Below, piece by piece: positions 55,616-63,946 of a stretch of DNA of 64,000 bases. The position numbers and the translations under genes are program-made. The stretch's first letter is position 1. Each line of letters opens with the position of its first letter. The DNA is from Macrococcus epidermidis (lineage in GTDB: Bacteria; Bacillota; Bacilli; Staphylococcales; Staphylococcaceae): positions 1,116,001-1,180,000 of the forward strand of contig NZ_PZJH01000001.1 in assembly GCF_003259695.1 (NCBI RefSeq), written 5' to 3'. The notes beneath the pieces were generated by a model. The model did no database searches, was not told the origin of the DNA, and saw nothing but the letters and a program-made list of their open reading frames with translations.

Positions 55616-56621
55616 CATTCATTTTAACCTTTGATGGATTGATTTTTATATTAAATCTACTTTCTAGTAAACTTATTGACTCGAGTGAGTCTGTTATGAC
55701 TTCATCAAAACCATGAATCGATAATATTTCAGAATGGATGTTGAAATACTTACTTTGTACAAGGTCATCGTTTAACTGATCAATTGCATAATAAAATCCA
55801 CCTTGATCATACATCTCCAGTATTTCTTGCTTGTCGATGGATTTTTGTGAAATGTATAGTTTTCTTAATCCGAACTCCGGTAGTTGTTCATACCATGATA
55901 AACCGTCACGCACATTTACTACATCACCGATAATAATCATTGCTGGGTGTGTAACTTTATGTTCTATAACAAGATCGTTTATCGTTGATAAATCTCCTAT
56001 CACCGTTTTTTGATAACCATAACTTGCATTGCCAATGACAGCTACCTTTAAATGTGCATCCATATCTTTAGACAGGACAGAGACAATTTCAGGTAATGCT
56101 TTCATCCCCATATAAAGCGCTAGTGTACCACCTTTAGCCAACGCCTGAAAATCAATTTCGCGCATACTATCTTTTTGCAGATGACCTGTTGAGAAAGTAA
56201 CATGAGGCGCATGCGCGCGATCAGTTAATGGAAATCCAGAATAGAGTGCAGCCGCACTAGCACTTGTTATACCAGGAATAACTTCATATTCATATTTCTT
56301 TTCTAAACTATCTACTTCTTCAGAGAGTCGGCCAAATATACCAGGATCTCCACCTTTAAGACGTACTACTGTTAATCCTAATGCTGCTTTCTCATTAATA
56401 ATACGATTGATTTCATCCTGTGCTTTATATTTAACATCTGGATTTTTACCCACATATATAAGTTCGCAATCTTGTTTTGATAATTGTAATAATATCGGAT
56501 TGACTAGTCGATCATATATGATGACATCTGCAGTCTTTATTCTTCTGATTGCTTTATAAGAAACAAGACCAGGATCACCTGGTCCAGCTCCAATAAAAAT
56601 GACTTTTCCTAGTCTATCCAT
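55599..56621 (-). CDS. Uroporphyrinogen-III C-methyltransferase with C-terminal extension
   Basis: 340 residues. Residues 1-240 are a complete SUMT: FIGAGPGDPGLVSYKA, RLKGGDPGIFGRLSEE, VIPGITSASAAALYSGFPLTDR, LALYMGMKAL and THPAMIIIGDVV. It methylates uroporphyrinogen III twice with SAM to precorrin-2, the first step toward siroheme. The last about 100 residues (EFGLRKLYISQKSIDKQE to the end) are not part of SUMT; they may be a decayed uroporphyrinogen-III synthase-like domain. It overlaps nirD by 13 bases. Confidence 0.9.
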   Translation of the reverse strand: MDRLGKVIFIGAGPGDPGLVSYKAIRRIKTADVIIYDRLVNPILLQLSKQDCELIYVGKNPDVKYKAQDEINRIINEKAALGLTVVRLKGGDPGIFGRLSEEVDSLEKKYEYEVIPGITSASAAALYSGFPLTDRAHAPHVTFSTGHLQKDSMREIDFQALAKGGTLALYMGMKALPEIVSVLSKDMDAHLKVAVIGNASYGYQKTVIGDLSTINDLVIEHKVTHPAMIIIGDVVNVRDGLSWYEQLPEFGLRKLYISQKSIDKQEILEMYDQGGFYYAIDQLNDDLVQSKYFNIHSEILSIHGFDEVITDSLESISLLESRFNIKINPSKVKMNESLND

Positions 56622-56923
56622 ATGAATAACTCACCGTTATCTACTTCTACTTTATATGTTGAAACACATCCATCTGCTTCATCTGGTGCCTGAACCTGTC
56701 CATCATTTAAATCAATTTTTCTGTCATGCAGCGGACAGAATACGTAATGTTCACTTACTGTACCTTCTGTTAAAGGACCATTTTTATGAGGACAACGATT
56801 GCCGATTGCTTTAATTTCTCCAGATTCTAATAAGAAAATACCGATTTCTTCATCTTTAACAAATACTTTCTTACCGATTTGAGGTTCTAGTTCAGATACA
56901 TTGAATAATTTGATTTTTTCCAT
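56609..56923 (-). CDS. nirD: Nitrite reductase (NADH) small subunit, Rieske type
   Basis: 104 residues. Rieske [2Fe-2S] motifs: GNRCPHKNGPL and VFCPLHDRKIDLNDG (C-x-H...C-x-x-H). Accessory subunit of assimilatory or dissimilatory NirB. Starts two bases after nirB and overlaps the SUMT gene, so nirB-nirD-SUMT are co-translated. Confidence 0.95.
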   Translation of the reverse strand: MEKIKLFNVSELEPQIGKKVFVKDEEIGIFLLESGEIKAIGNRCPHKNGPLTEGTVSEHYVFCPLHDRKIDLNDGQVQAPDEADGCVSTYKVEVDNGELFIWID

Positions 56924-56925
56924 GA

Positions 56926-59328
56926 CTATACGCGCTCCACTTCATACATTTTTCGTTTCTCTTCGTCTGATGCAATTGCCTTCCACGGCTCTTCCTGACG
57001 TGCTTTATTGGCATCCATTAAACGTTCAAATAATTCTTTTTGTTTCGCTTCATCAAGCAATACATCTTTTACCTGGTCGAATCCTAGACGTTCCATCCAT
57101 GGTGCAGTACGTTCACCATAAATACCTGTTTCACGGTAGTATTGCATCATCGCACCACATAATTGAATCACATCGTCTTCAGTTGCTACAGTTGTAAGTA
57201 ATGTTGCAGCTTTAACTTCCGTACCACCGTTACCACCAACAAAGATCTGGAAGCCATTCTCAACGCCGATAACACCGAAATCTTTCACACCAGATTCTAC
57301 ACAGCTACGTGGGCAACCTGATACCCCGATTTTAAATTTATGAGGTGTATCGATATATTCAAATGTTGATTCAAGTCGAATTGCAAGTTGTGTCGTTAAC
57401 TGCGTACCAAATCGACAGAATTCTTTACCGACACATGATTTAACAGAACGTAGTTTTTTTCCGTAAGCAGATGCTGAACGCATGCCTAAATCTTCCCACA
57501 CTTGAGGTAATTCTTCTTTTTTAATACCATATAAACCGATACGCTGTGCCCCAGTGATCTTCACTAACGGTACATCATATTTCTTCGCAACTTCACCTAA
57601 CTTAATTAACTGATCAGGATTTGTAACCCCACCCTGCATCTGTGGAATGACAGAGAAAGTACCATCATTTTGAATGTTTGCATGGAAACGTTCATTTGCA
57701 TAACGTGAATCTTTTTCATCTTCATGCTCATGTGGCCAGCACATATTTAAGTAGTAGTTGACTGCCGGACGACATTTCGGACATCCACCTAAGTTTTTAA
57801 ATCCTAATACGTGACGTACTTCTTTAGACGTTTTTAAACCTTTTGCACGAATTTGCGTCACAATCTGGTCACGTGAAAGTTCTGTACATCCACAAATTCC
57901 AGTTGGGCCACCCGCTTCAAATTTATCACCTAAAGTATGAACGAGTAAATCAGCGATTTGTCCTTTACATTTACCACATGATCCACCGGCTTTAGTATGC
58001 GCTGTAACTTCTGCAACAGTTGTTAAACCTTTTTCGTGTACTGCTTTAACAATCTGTCCTTTTGAAATACCGTTACATCCACAAATTGTTTCATCATCTG
58101 CCATCGTTTCAACACTGATTGCATCAACTTCACCAGCTTTGTGTAATAAAGATACTAATGTGAATTCCTCGATTGCTTCTTCTTTTTTCATCATATTGTA
58201 GAAACGGTTACCTTCTTCAGTATCCCCGTAAAGTACAGCACCTACAACTTTACCTTCTTCTACGAATACTTTTTTATAGACATTATCTAAGCCGTTAAAC
58301 ACTTCAATACCGCGCGTCTTTTCACCTTCATAAATCTTACCGGCAGAGAATAGGTCACAGCCAGATACTTTAAGTGATGTAAATGTAGTTGATCCGTGAT
58401 AACCATCTGTTGGATTGCCTGTGATATGATCTGCTAATACTTTCCCTTGTTCGTAAAGTGGTGCTACTAAGCCGTATACTTTTGAGTTATGTTCAGCACA
58501 TTCACCAACGGCATAAATATCCGGGTCACTCGTCTGCATATAATCATTAACAACGATACCACGACCGATTTCAAGTTCAGCTGCACGTGCTTGTTTCGTT
58601 ACCGGACGAATACCTACTGCCATTACAACTAAATCTGTTTCAATTACTGAACCGTCACTTAAACGGATTGCTTCAACACGATCTTTACCGATAATTTCTT
58701 GTGTGTTTCCTTGTAATTTAAACTTCATGCCTTGTTTCTCTAAATCAGCTTTTAACATTTCTCCAGCTTTACGGTCTAACTGCATTTCCATTAACCATTC
58801 GCCTAAATGTACAACTGTAACATCCATGCCCTGGTCTAATAATCCACGCGCACATTCTAAGCCGAGTAATCCACCACCGATGACAACAGCTTTTTTGTAA
58901 TGACGTGCCTGTTCAATGATGTATTCTGTATCTTTAATTGTTCTCCAGCCGATAACACCTTCAAGTTTCACACCATCTATCGGTAACATGAAAGCAGTTG
59001 AACCTGTAGCAATGATTAATTTATCATATGAAACTGTGATCCCTTTTTTCGTTGTTACTGTTTTATTTGCTCTGTCGATTGATTCAGCTTTATCATCATT
59101 GATTAAAGTGATGCCTTGTTCTTTATACCAATCATAATCATTAAGAATCGTTTCCTGTATATCCATCTTCTTCTGTAAAATATTTGAAAGCATAATACGG
59201 TTGTAGTTTGGATAAGGTTCTTCACCAATAACTGTGATTTCAAATAAATCTGGATTACGCTCTAATATTTCTTCAATCGTACGTATACCTGCCATACCAT
59301 TACCGATCATAACTAATTGTTGTTTCAT
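56926..59328 (-). CDS. nirB: Nitrite reductase (NADH) large subunit
   Basis: 800 residues. Reduces nitrite to ammonium. In order: FAD/NADH domain (VMIGNGMAGIRTIEEIL, AVVIGGGLLGLECARGL, MAVGIRP), two BFD-like [2Fe-2S] regions (CGCNGISKGQIV...CGKCKGQ, and CGCTELSRDQIV...GGCPKCRP), then the siroheme/[4Fe-4S] domain with KSCVGKEFCRFGTQ and SGCPRSCVESGVKD. The ATG at 59328 has GAGGAG before it; six upstream codons lie on that site. Upstream siroheme genes supply its cofactor. Confidence 0.96.
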   Translation of the reverse strand: MKQQLVMIGNGMAGIRTIEEILERNPDLFEITVIGEEPYPNYNRIMLSNILQKKMDIQETILNDYDWYKEQGITLINDDKAESIDRANKTVTTKKGITVSYDKLIIATGSTAFMLPIDGVKLEGVIGWRTIKDTEYIIEQARHYKKAVVIGGGLLGLECARGLLDQGMDVTVVHLGEWLMEMQLDRKAGEMLKADLEKQGMKFKLQGNTQEIIGKDRVEAIRLSDGSVIETDLVVMAVGIRPVTKQARAAELEIGRGIVVNDYMQTSDPDIYAVGECAEHNSKVYGLVAPLYEQGKVLADHITGNPTDGYHGSTTFTSLKVSGCDLFSAGKIYEGEKTRGIEVFNGLDNVYKKVFVEEGKVVGAVLYGDTEEGNRFYNMMKKEEAIEEFTLVSLLHKAGEVDAISVETMADDETICGCNGISKGQIVKAVHEKGLTTVAEVTAHTKAGGSCGKCKGQIADLLVHTLGDKFEAGGPTGICGCTELSRDQIVTQIRAKGLKTSKEVRHVLGFKNLGGCPKCRPAVNYYLNMCWPHEHEDEKDSRYANERFHANIQNDGTFSVIPQMQGGVTNPDQLIKLGEVAKKYDVPLVKITGAQRIGLYGIKKEELPQVWEDLGMRSASAYGKKLRSVKSCVGKEFCRFGTQLTTQLAIRLESTFEYIDTPHKFKIGVSGCPRSCVESGVKDFGVIGVENGFQIFVGGNGGTEVKAATLLTTVATEDDVIQLCGAMMQYYRETGIYGERTAPWMERLGFDQVKDVLLDEAKQKELFERLMDANKARQEEPWKAIASDEEKRKMYEVERV

Positions 59329-59356
59329 ATTATTTCTCCTCTGCACATTCGCTCAT

Positions 59357-59782
59357 TTATTTTAATAAATCTTTAATTTTTTGTTTGAGTATTTTACTTT
59401 TCTCCGGGCTTGCTCCATCGCTTGAAATCATAATACGCATATCATCATGTTTAAAAGATGCTACATTAAAGAAATTTGAGTTACGCTTATTTGAACAATC
59501 ATTAACAAGTTGATTATCATTCACACATTCCATAACCTGCTTATTAACACCTTCATCATTTGTTGCAATAAACACGATATCATAGTGACTGATATCCTGT
59601 TTTGTAAATGGATATGGAATGCATTCAACATCCATTGACGCTATTTCAACATCTATCTCTGGTGCCATGACAGTAATAAACGCACCTTCACCATGTAAGC
59701 CGTTTACTTTGCGTTTGGCAATTCTGCCACCACCTACAATCAGTATCTTTTTACCTTCTAAATTAAGCATGACTGGATACAT
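59357..59782 (-). CDS. Precorrin-2 dehydrogenase (siroheme synthesis)
   Basis: 141 residues. The Rossmann fold ILIVGGGRIAKRKVNGL and the middle domain FIATNDEGVNKQVMECV...VNDCSNKRNSNFFNVAS are those of Met8/SirC/CysG-N; the short length lacks a C-terminal dimer domain seen in longer relatives, as is common in Firmicute SirC. Oxidises precorrin-2 to sirohydrochlorin with NAD. The ATG at 59782 stands six bases after GAGGAGG and overlaps the chelatase gene end. Confidence 0.9.
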   Translation of the reverse strand: MYPVMLNLEGKKILIVGGGRIAKRKVNGLHGEGAFITVMAPEIDVEIASMDVECIPYPFTKQDISHYDIVFIATNDEGVNKQVMECVNDNQLVNDCSNKRNSNFFNVASFKHDDMRIMISSDGASPEKSKILKQKIKDLLK

Positions 59783-60494
59783 ATGCATCCTCCTCAAGTT
59801 GTGCCAGTTTATTTAATACACCTTGTGTCATTGCAAAATCTAAATCCAATGTTTCAGTAAAAGATATATCGTATCCTGCTTCTATAAAAGGCTGACTCAG
59901 TCTTTTAATCTTACGCACAAGATGACCATCGAATAAGAAATATGGCATTATGATAATTTTGTCTTGCTTATCCATCGTCTTCAGTTTTTCTTCAAAACTT
60001 AAATTACCATATAACATTGCTGGTACTAAGTTCTGACCTGACGTCTGCTGCATGACTTCCACCATTTTAGTGAGACGTTCATCTGGTTCAGTAAATCTTT
60101 TATTACCATGTGCTGTAATCAGTATCGTTGCATCTTTAAATCCAGAAATAATGCGCTCACATACCTTGTAGACACTTGGTTCATCTCCGAAACAATCTGC
60201 AATGTGGTATGTTATATGTGGATAATCTTTCAATACATCATTAAGCTGTGCTGGAATATCTTCTCTTGCATGCATTGCTGGAAATAAGAGCATTGGCATG
60301 ACTAAAAATTCTGTGACACCAGCATCTACCATACGGCGTGTAATAATTGGTACATTCTCGTCATCTTTTTCGAGAAAAGCTAACTGCTGTACTGTTTCAG
60401 GTCGCTTTGATATTATATTATCTACAAATTCTCTGAAAAGTTGATTTTTATCAGGCATCTTTGATCCATGTGCGATATATATGATTCCTTTCAT
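59763..60494 (-). CDS. Sirohydrochlorin ferrochelatase (CbiX/SirB type; staphylococcal nirR equivalent)
   Basis: 243 residues, two CbiX repeats. IYIAHGSKMPDKNQLF holds the first catalytic histidine; LITAHGNKRFTEPDERL is the second-half counterpart. Inserts iron into sirohydrochlorin to complete siroheme. First gene of the nir operon, in the position where staphylococci have nirR. The ATG at 60494 follows GGGGGAGG. Expression should depend on NreC and Rex sites upstream. Confidence 0.9.
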   Translation of the reverse strand: MKGIIYIAHGSKMPDKNQLFREFVDNIISKRPETVQQLAFLEKDDENVPIITRRMVDAGVTEFLVMPMLLFPAMHAREDIPAQLNDVLKDYPHITYHIADCFGDEPSVYKVCERIISGFKDATILITAHGNKRFTEPDERLTKMVEVMQQTSGQNLVPAMLYGNLSFEEKLKTMDKQDKIIIMPYFLFDGHLVRKIKRLSQPFIEAGYDISFTETLDLDFAMTQGVLNKLAQLEEDAYVSSHA

Positions 60495-60525
60495 GTGCCT
60501 CCCCCTCAATAAAAGATACATTTAT

Positions 60526-60584
60526 ATTATAGCTTATTTAGTTGTGAATATGTTCACATGTATATATGAATAGGGATTTCCCTA
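60526..60584 (-). promoter_or_regulatory. nir operon control region: Rex box and NreC site
   Basis: TATAAT (60526-60531) lacks a good -35 box. Over the -35 position is TTGTGAATATGTTCACAT (60542-60559), matching the Rex consensus TTGTGAAWWWWTTCACAA at 16 of 18 positions. Further upstream TAGGGATTTCCCTA (60571-60584) fits TAGGGN4CCCTA, the NreC site of staphylococci. This predicts activation under oxygen limitation by NreC and repression by Rex at low NADH. Confidence 0.85.
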
Positions 60585-60649
60585 TATAAATTTTTTTGCA
60601 AGTAATTTAATAAGAAATATGTCTTTACTTTTTATTACTTTCGGATTTA

Positions 60650-60676
60650 TTATTTTTTTTGTTTATATATCTCCAT
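60650..60676 (-). CDS. Eight-codon ORF with a perfect ribosome binding site
   Basis: AAAAAAGGAGGATAAATCG leads into an ATG at 60676 that reads MEIYKQKK and stops at 60650. The site is as strong as any in the window but the ORF is tiny. It could be a leader peptide, the remnant of a decayed gene or a chance ORF; an upstream ATG at 60712 in the same frame would give 20 residues. It lies between the rplT terminator and the nir promoter. Confidence 0.35.
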   Translation of the reverse strand: MEIYKQKK

Positions 60677-60712
60677 CGATTTATCCTCCTTTTTTATATT
60701 AAAAATGGCCAT

Positions 60713-60750
60713 AAAAAAAATCTCTAAGTCATCATAACTTAGAGATTTTT
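60713..60750 (-). terminator. Terminator of the infC-rpmI-rplT operon
   Basis: A 12-bp stem AAATCTCTAAGT/ACTTAGAGATTT with a 7-nt loop and a long T-run on the minus strand, just after rplT. Confidence 0.95.
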
Positions 60751-60765
60751 AAGATTAATATCTTA

Positions 60766-61125
60766 TTATTTGTTTAAAGCCGCTTTCGCTTGTGCTACGA
60801 TTTCAGCAAATGCTTTTTCGTCAGTGATAGCGATTTCTGATAACATTTTACGGTTGATATCGATACCAGCAACTTTTAATCCGTTCATTAAACGGCTATA
60901 GCTGATGTCGTTCATACGCGCTGCCGCATTGATACGTGCGATCCATAATTTACGGAAGTCACGTTTCTTTTGACGACGGTCACGGTATGCATATTGACCT
61001 GATTTCATTACTTGTTGTTTTGCTACTTTATATAATGTATGTTTTGAACCAAAGTAACCTTTAGCTAATTTGATTGTACGTTTACGACGCGCGCGTGTAA
61101 CTGTTCCACCTTTAACTCGTGGCAT
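60766..61125 (-). CDS. rplT: Ribosomal protein bL20
   Basis: 119 residues, highly basic. [26 protein letters not shown] at the N-terminus and [20 protein letters not shown] in the globular domain are diagnostic. Early assembly protein of the large subunit and, in Firmicutes, a repressor that binds the infC leader RNA. AGGAGG before the ATG. Confidence 0.98.
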   Translation of the reverse strand: MPRVKGGTVTRARRKRTIKLAKGYFGSKHTLYKVAKQQVMKSGQYAYRDRRQKKRDFRKLWIARINAAARMNDISYSRLMNGLKVAGIDINRKMLSEIAITDEKAFAEIVAQAKAALNK

Positions 61126-61155
61126 TATAATTCCTCCTCAGTGTTTCTAATTTTA

Positions 61156-61356
61156 TTATTTTACGTAAGTTAACATTTGTGCTACTCGTTTTTGATCGCC
61201 TTTAGATACTAATGACGCTTTACGAAGTCCACGTTTTTGTTTCGTTGATTTGTTTGCGAATAAGTGTGAAGTGTAAGCTCTTGAACGTTTTAATTTTCCT
61301 GAACCAGTTCTTTTAACACGTTTAGCTCCACCACGGTGAGTTTTCATTTTAGGCAT
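61156..61356 (-). CDS. rpmI: Ribosomal protein bL35
   Basis: 66 residues, very basic: [20 protein letters not shown] through [23 protein letters not shown]. Between infC and rplT, strong AGGAGG site. Component of the large subunit. Confidence 0.98.
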   Translation of the reverse strand: MPKMKTHRGGAKRVKRTGSGKLKRSRAYTSHLFANKSTKQKRGLRKASLVSKGDQKRVAQMLTYVK

Positions 61357-61368
61357 GTTTTGTTCCTC

Positions 61369-61896
61369 CTAGTTTTGTTTTTTGTCGACGATTGGCGCTA
61401 ACATTAAGAACATTGAGCGACCATCCATCTTTGGCTTTTGTTCAACTGTCGCAAGATCTTTACATTCTTCTGCAAATTTCTCTAACACACGTTGACCAAA
61501 TTCTTTATGCGTGATTGCACGACCTCGGAATCTGATTGATACTTTAACTTTGTCCTGCTTTTCTAAGAATTTACGAGCATTTTTAAGTTTCGTATTAAAA
61601 TCATGATCTTCAATCGTTGGACTTAATCTAATTTCTTTAACGACAACAACTTTTTGATTTTTACGTGCTTCTTTTTCTTTCTTTTGTTGTTCAAATTTGA
61701 ATTTACCGTAATCCATAATTTTGGCTACTGGGGGTTTCGCATTTGGAGCAACTAACACGACATCAAGGTTAACACGTTCTGCAATTTCAATTGCTTCGAA
61801 CTTAGTTTTAACGCCAAGTTGTTCACCATCATGACCGATTAAACGAAGTTCTCTCGCACGAATTTTGTCATTGATTTGAGTTTGATCTTTAGCTAT
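61369..61896 (-). CDS. infC: Translation initiation factor IF-3 (probable AUA start)
   Basis: 175 residues from the ATA at 61896. The N-domain has [21 protein letters not shown], the linker [20 protein letters not shown], and the C-domain [21 protein letters not shown]. No ATG is present near the start. GGAGG lies exactly eight bases before ATA; a GTG three codons earlier overlaps GGAGG itself and so cannot be the main start. IF-3 proofreads start codons, and non-AUG starts of infC (AUU or similar) are a known self-control device. Confidence 0.9.
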   Translation of the reverse strand: MAKDQTQINDKIRARELRLIGHDGEQLGVKTKFEAIEIAERVNLDVVLVAPNAKPPVAKIMDYGKFKFEQQKKEKEARKNQKVVVVKEIRLSPTIEDHDFNTKLKNARKFLEKQDKVKVSIRFRGRAITHKEFGQRVLEKFAEECKDLATVEQKPKMDGRSMFLMLAPIVDKKQN

Positions 61897-61929
61897 GGTT
61901 GACACCTCCTATTTGATTTACGAAGACAA

Positions 61930-62068
61930 ACAAAAAAGCGAATGCATAATGCACCCGCTAAAAAATAGACATGTCTAACCATGTTATTTAACCCTGTAAC
62001 TGCTCTTTGCGTCTTCAGGGCGAGAAGCGGGATGCTTCTACTTGTCCGTTTCGTATTCAACAGACTTA
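61930..62068 (-). promoter_or_regulatory. infC operon leader with attenuator (L20 leader type)
   Basis: A 140-nt leader with several pairing regions (for example AACATGGTTAGACATG) ends in a terminator AGCGGGTGCA/TGCATTCGCT (61937-61946/61950-61959, two G-U pairs) with a T-run, about 30 bases before infC. Firmicute infC operons are regulated by L20 binding to such a leader. Confidence 0.8.
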
Positions 62069-62097
62069 AGTATAACAGGCTAATATTTATAAGTCAA
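62069..62097 (-). promoter_or_regulatory. Promoter of infC-rpmI-rplT
   Basis: TTGACT (62092-62097) and TATACT (62069-62074) with a 17-base spacer. The -35 box lies inside the last codons of lysP. Confidence 0.85.
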
Positions 62098-63577
62098 CAT
62101 CTATTTTTTCATATTCACTCATATCTGTATCATGAGATAAATCAACTTCTGTTAAAGGAATCTTACGCGTTTTATATTTTAGTTTGTGGTAGAAATAGAA
62201 CGCTAAGAATATTGGAATCCCCATATAAGTGATCAAGAAACCATTAAGATCGAACTTACCACCTAATATTAAATCAGTATCCTGACCGATAATTACAAAT
62301 AAACAGAGAACAAATGCAAATATCGGACCGAATGGGAACCACATCGCTTTATATTTTAATACTGACATATCTTTGTTCTGAGCATAAAACGCTCTTCTGA
62401 ATCGATAATGACTAATTGCAATACCAAGCCAGGCGATAAATCCTGTTAAACCACTTGCTGCCACGATATATTCGTAAGCACCACTAGCAACACGCTCTAC
62501 TAAGAAGATGATTACCACCACAACAAACGTTGCAAGTAAACTCGGAATAGGAACGCCTTTGCGATTTGTTTCTGAGAATTTACGTGATGCTAATCCATCT
62601 TTACCCATCGCATATAACATACGCGTTGAAGCATACATACCACTATTACCCGCTGATAGAATAGATGTTAAGATAACAGCATTCATAAAGGATGCTGCAA
62701 ATGCAAGGCCAGCATTTTCAAATACTAACGTAAATGGTGACTTCGCAACACTATCTCCCCCCATTAAGTTAGGATTCGTGTAAGGAATGATTAATCCGAT
62801 GACGAAAATAGAGAGAATGTAAAAAATTAAAATTCTCCAGAAAACTTGTTTAATCGCTTTCGGTATCGTTTTTTCCGGCTCTTCTGATTCACCTGCTGTA
62901 ATACCAACAAGTTCTGTACCCTGGAAACTAAATCCGGCTACTAAGAATACGCCAAGAATCGTTAAGAAAGACCCCGTTAAACCATGACCGACAAATGGAG
63001 CATCACCTGTCGTGAAGTTATCAAAACCGATAAACTTGCCACCTAATATTCCAACGATTGTTAGTAATCCGATGATTAAAAATAATATAACAGTAGCAAC
63101 TTTTATAATCGCAAACCAATATTCACTTTCACCATAAACTCGAACTGACAATGTATTTAAAAATAAAATAATTGCTAAAAACACTATGCTCCATGCCCAA
63201 CCCGGCAAGAAATCCATCGGTGCCCAGTACTTTATGACGCTCGCAGCGATACTCACATCTGCTGCAACTGTAATCACCCAGTTAAACCAATAATTCCAGC
63301 CAAGCGCAAATCCAAGAGATGGATCGACGAAGCGTGTTGCATAGGTAGAAAATGAACCTGAAATCGGTAAATATGTTGCCATTTCACCAAGACTTGTCAT
63401 TAAGAAAAATACCATAATACCAATAATCGTAAACGCAAGTAACGCACCACCTGGGCCAGCATCACGAATCGCTCCTCCAGAGGTCATAAATAAACCTGTG
63501 CCGATACAGCCACCAATAGCGATCATCGAAATATGGCGCTGCTTCAATTTTCTTTGTACTCCATTCGTACTTTGCAT
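62087..63577 (-). CDS. lysP: Lysine-specific amino acid permease
   Basis: 496 residues with 12 membrane segments of the APC superfamily: RHISMIAIGGCIGTGLF, GEMATYLPISGSFSTYATRFVD, FSFQGTELVGITAGESEEP. The upstream lysine riboswitch points to lysine as substrate. The ATG at 63577 (MQSTNGVQRKLKQRH) follows AAAGGAAG; six extra upstream codons lie on that site. Located between infC and the probable thrS, the order I recall for S. aureus. Confidence 0.92.
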   Translation of the reverse strand: MQSTNGVQRKLKQRHISMIAIGGCIGTGLFMTSGGAIRDAGPGGALLAFTIIGIMVFFLMTSLGEMATYLPISGSFSTYATRFVDPSLGFALGWNYWFNWVITVAADVSIAASVIKYWAPMDFLPGWAWSIVFLAIILFLNTLSVRVYGESEYWFAIIKVATVILFLIIGLLTIVGILGGKFIGFDNFTTGDAPFVGHGLTGSFLTILGVFLVAGFSFQGTELVGITAGESEEPEKTIPKAIKQVFWRILIFYILSIFVIGLIIPYTNPNLMGGDSVAKSPFTLVFENAGLAFAASFMNAVILTSILSAGNSGMYASTRMLYAMGKDGLASRKFSETNRKGVPIPSLLATFVVVVIIFLVERVASGAYEYIVAASGLTGFIAWLGIAISHYRFRRAFYAQNKDMSVLKYKAMWFPFGPIFAFVLCLFVIIGQDTDLILGGKFDLNGFLITYMGIPIFLAFYFYHKLKYKTRKIPLTEVDLSHDTDMSEYEKIDVDL

Positions 63578-63596
63578 ATATTGACTTCCTTTCAAA

Positions 63597-63835
63597 AATT
63601 AAAAATGAGCACACGTATGATACGCGTACTCATTTGAAAGTATAATCATCAAAATTAAGTAGCGCATCACAAATGTGACAGTCTAACACTTGTTCAATGT
63701 TAGCCCAGGATATAATGTTCATACACATTATTCCTTCGGCACTGTTTCCTTTCGATAAACTTCGTTTATGTGTATGACATATCCATCATCTACTCATAAG
63801 CAGTGCAACCTCTACCTCAACGAGGAATATTAAGT
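63597..63835 (-). promoter_or_regulatory. Lysine riboswitch (L box) with terminator upstream of lysP
   Basis: On the minus strand the conserved blocks occur in order: GAGGTAGAGGTTGCA (63804-63818), TGCCGAAGG (63733-63741), CTGGGCTAAC (about 63699-63708) and GACTGTCAC (about 63676-63684). A strong terminator follows (63603-63616/63622-63635, with T-run) right before the lysP ribosome binding site. Lysine binding should stop transcription. Confidence 0.92.
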
Positions 63836-63843
63836 TAGTTACT

Positions 63844-63872
63844 AATATACATGACATCACTTATTATTTCAA
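63844..63872 (-). promoter_or_regulatory. Promoter of the lysP riboswitch transcript
   Basis: TTGAAA (63867-63872) and TATATT (63844-63849) separated by 17 bases, immediately before the riboswitch. Confidence 0.8.
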
Positions 63873-63946
63873 CCTCTTTTTTTAATACGTTAATACATTA
63901 AATGATGATTTTCCTTTAAAACATAGACTCATAAAAAATCAAATCA

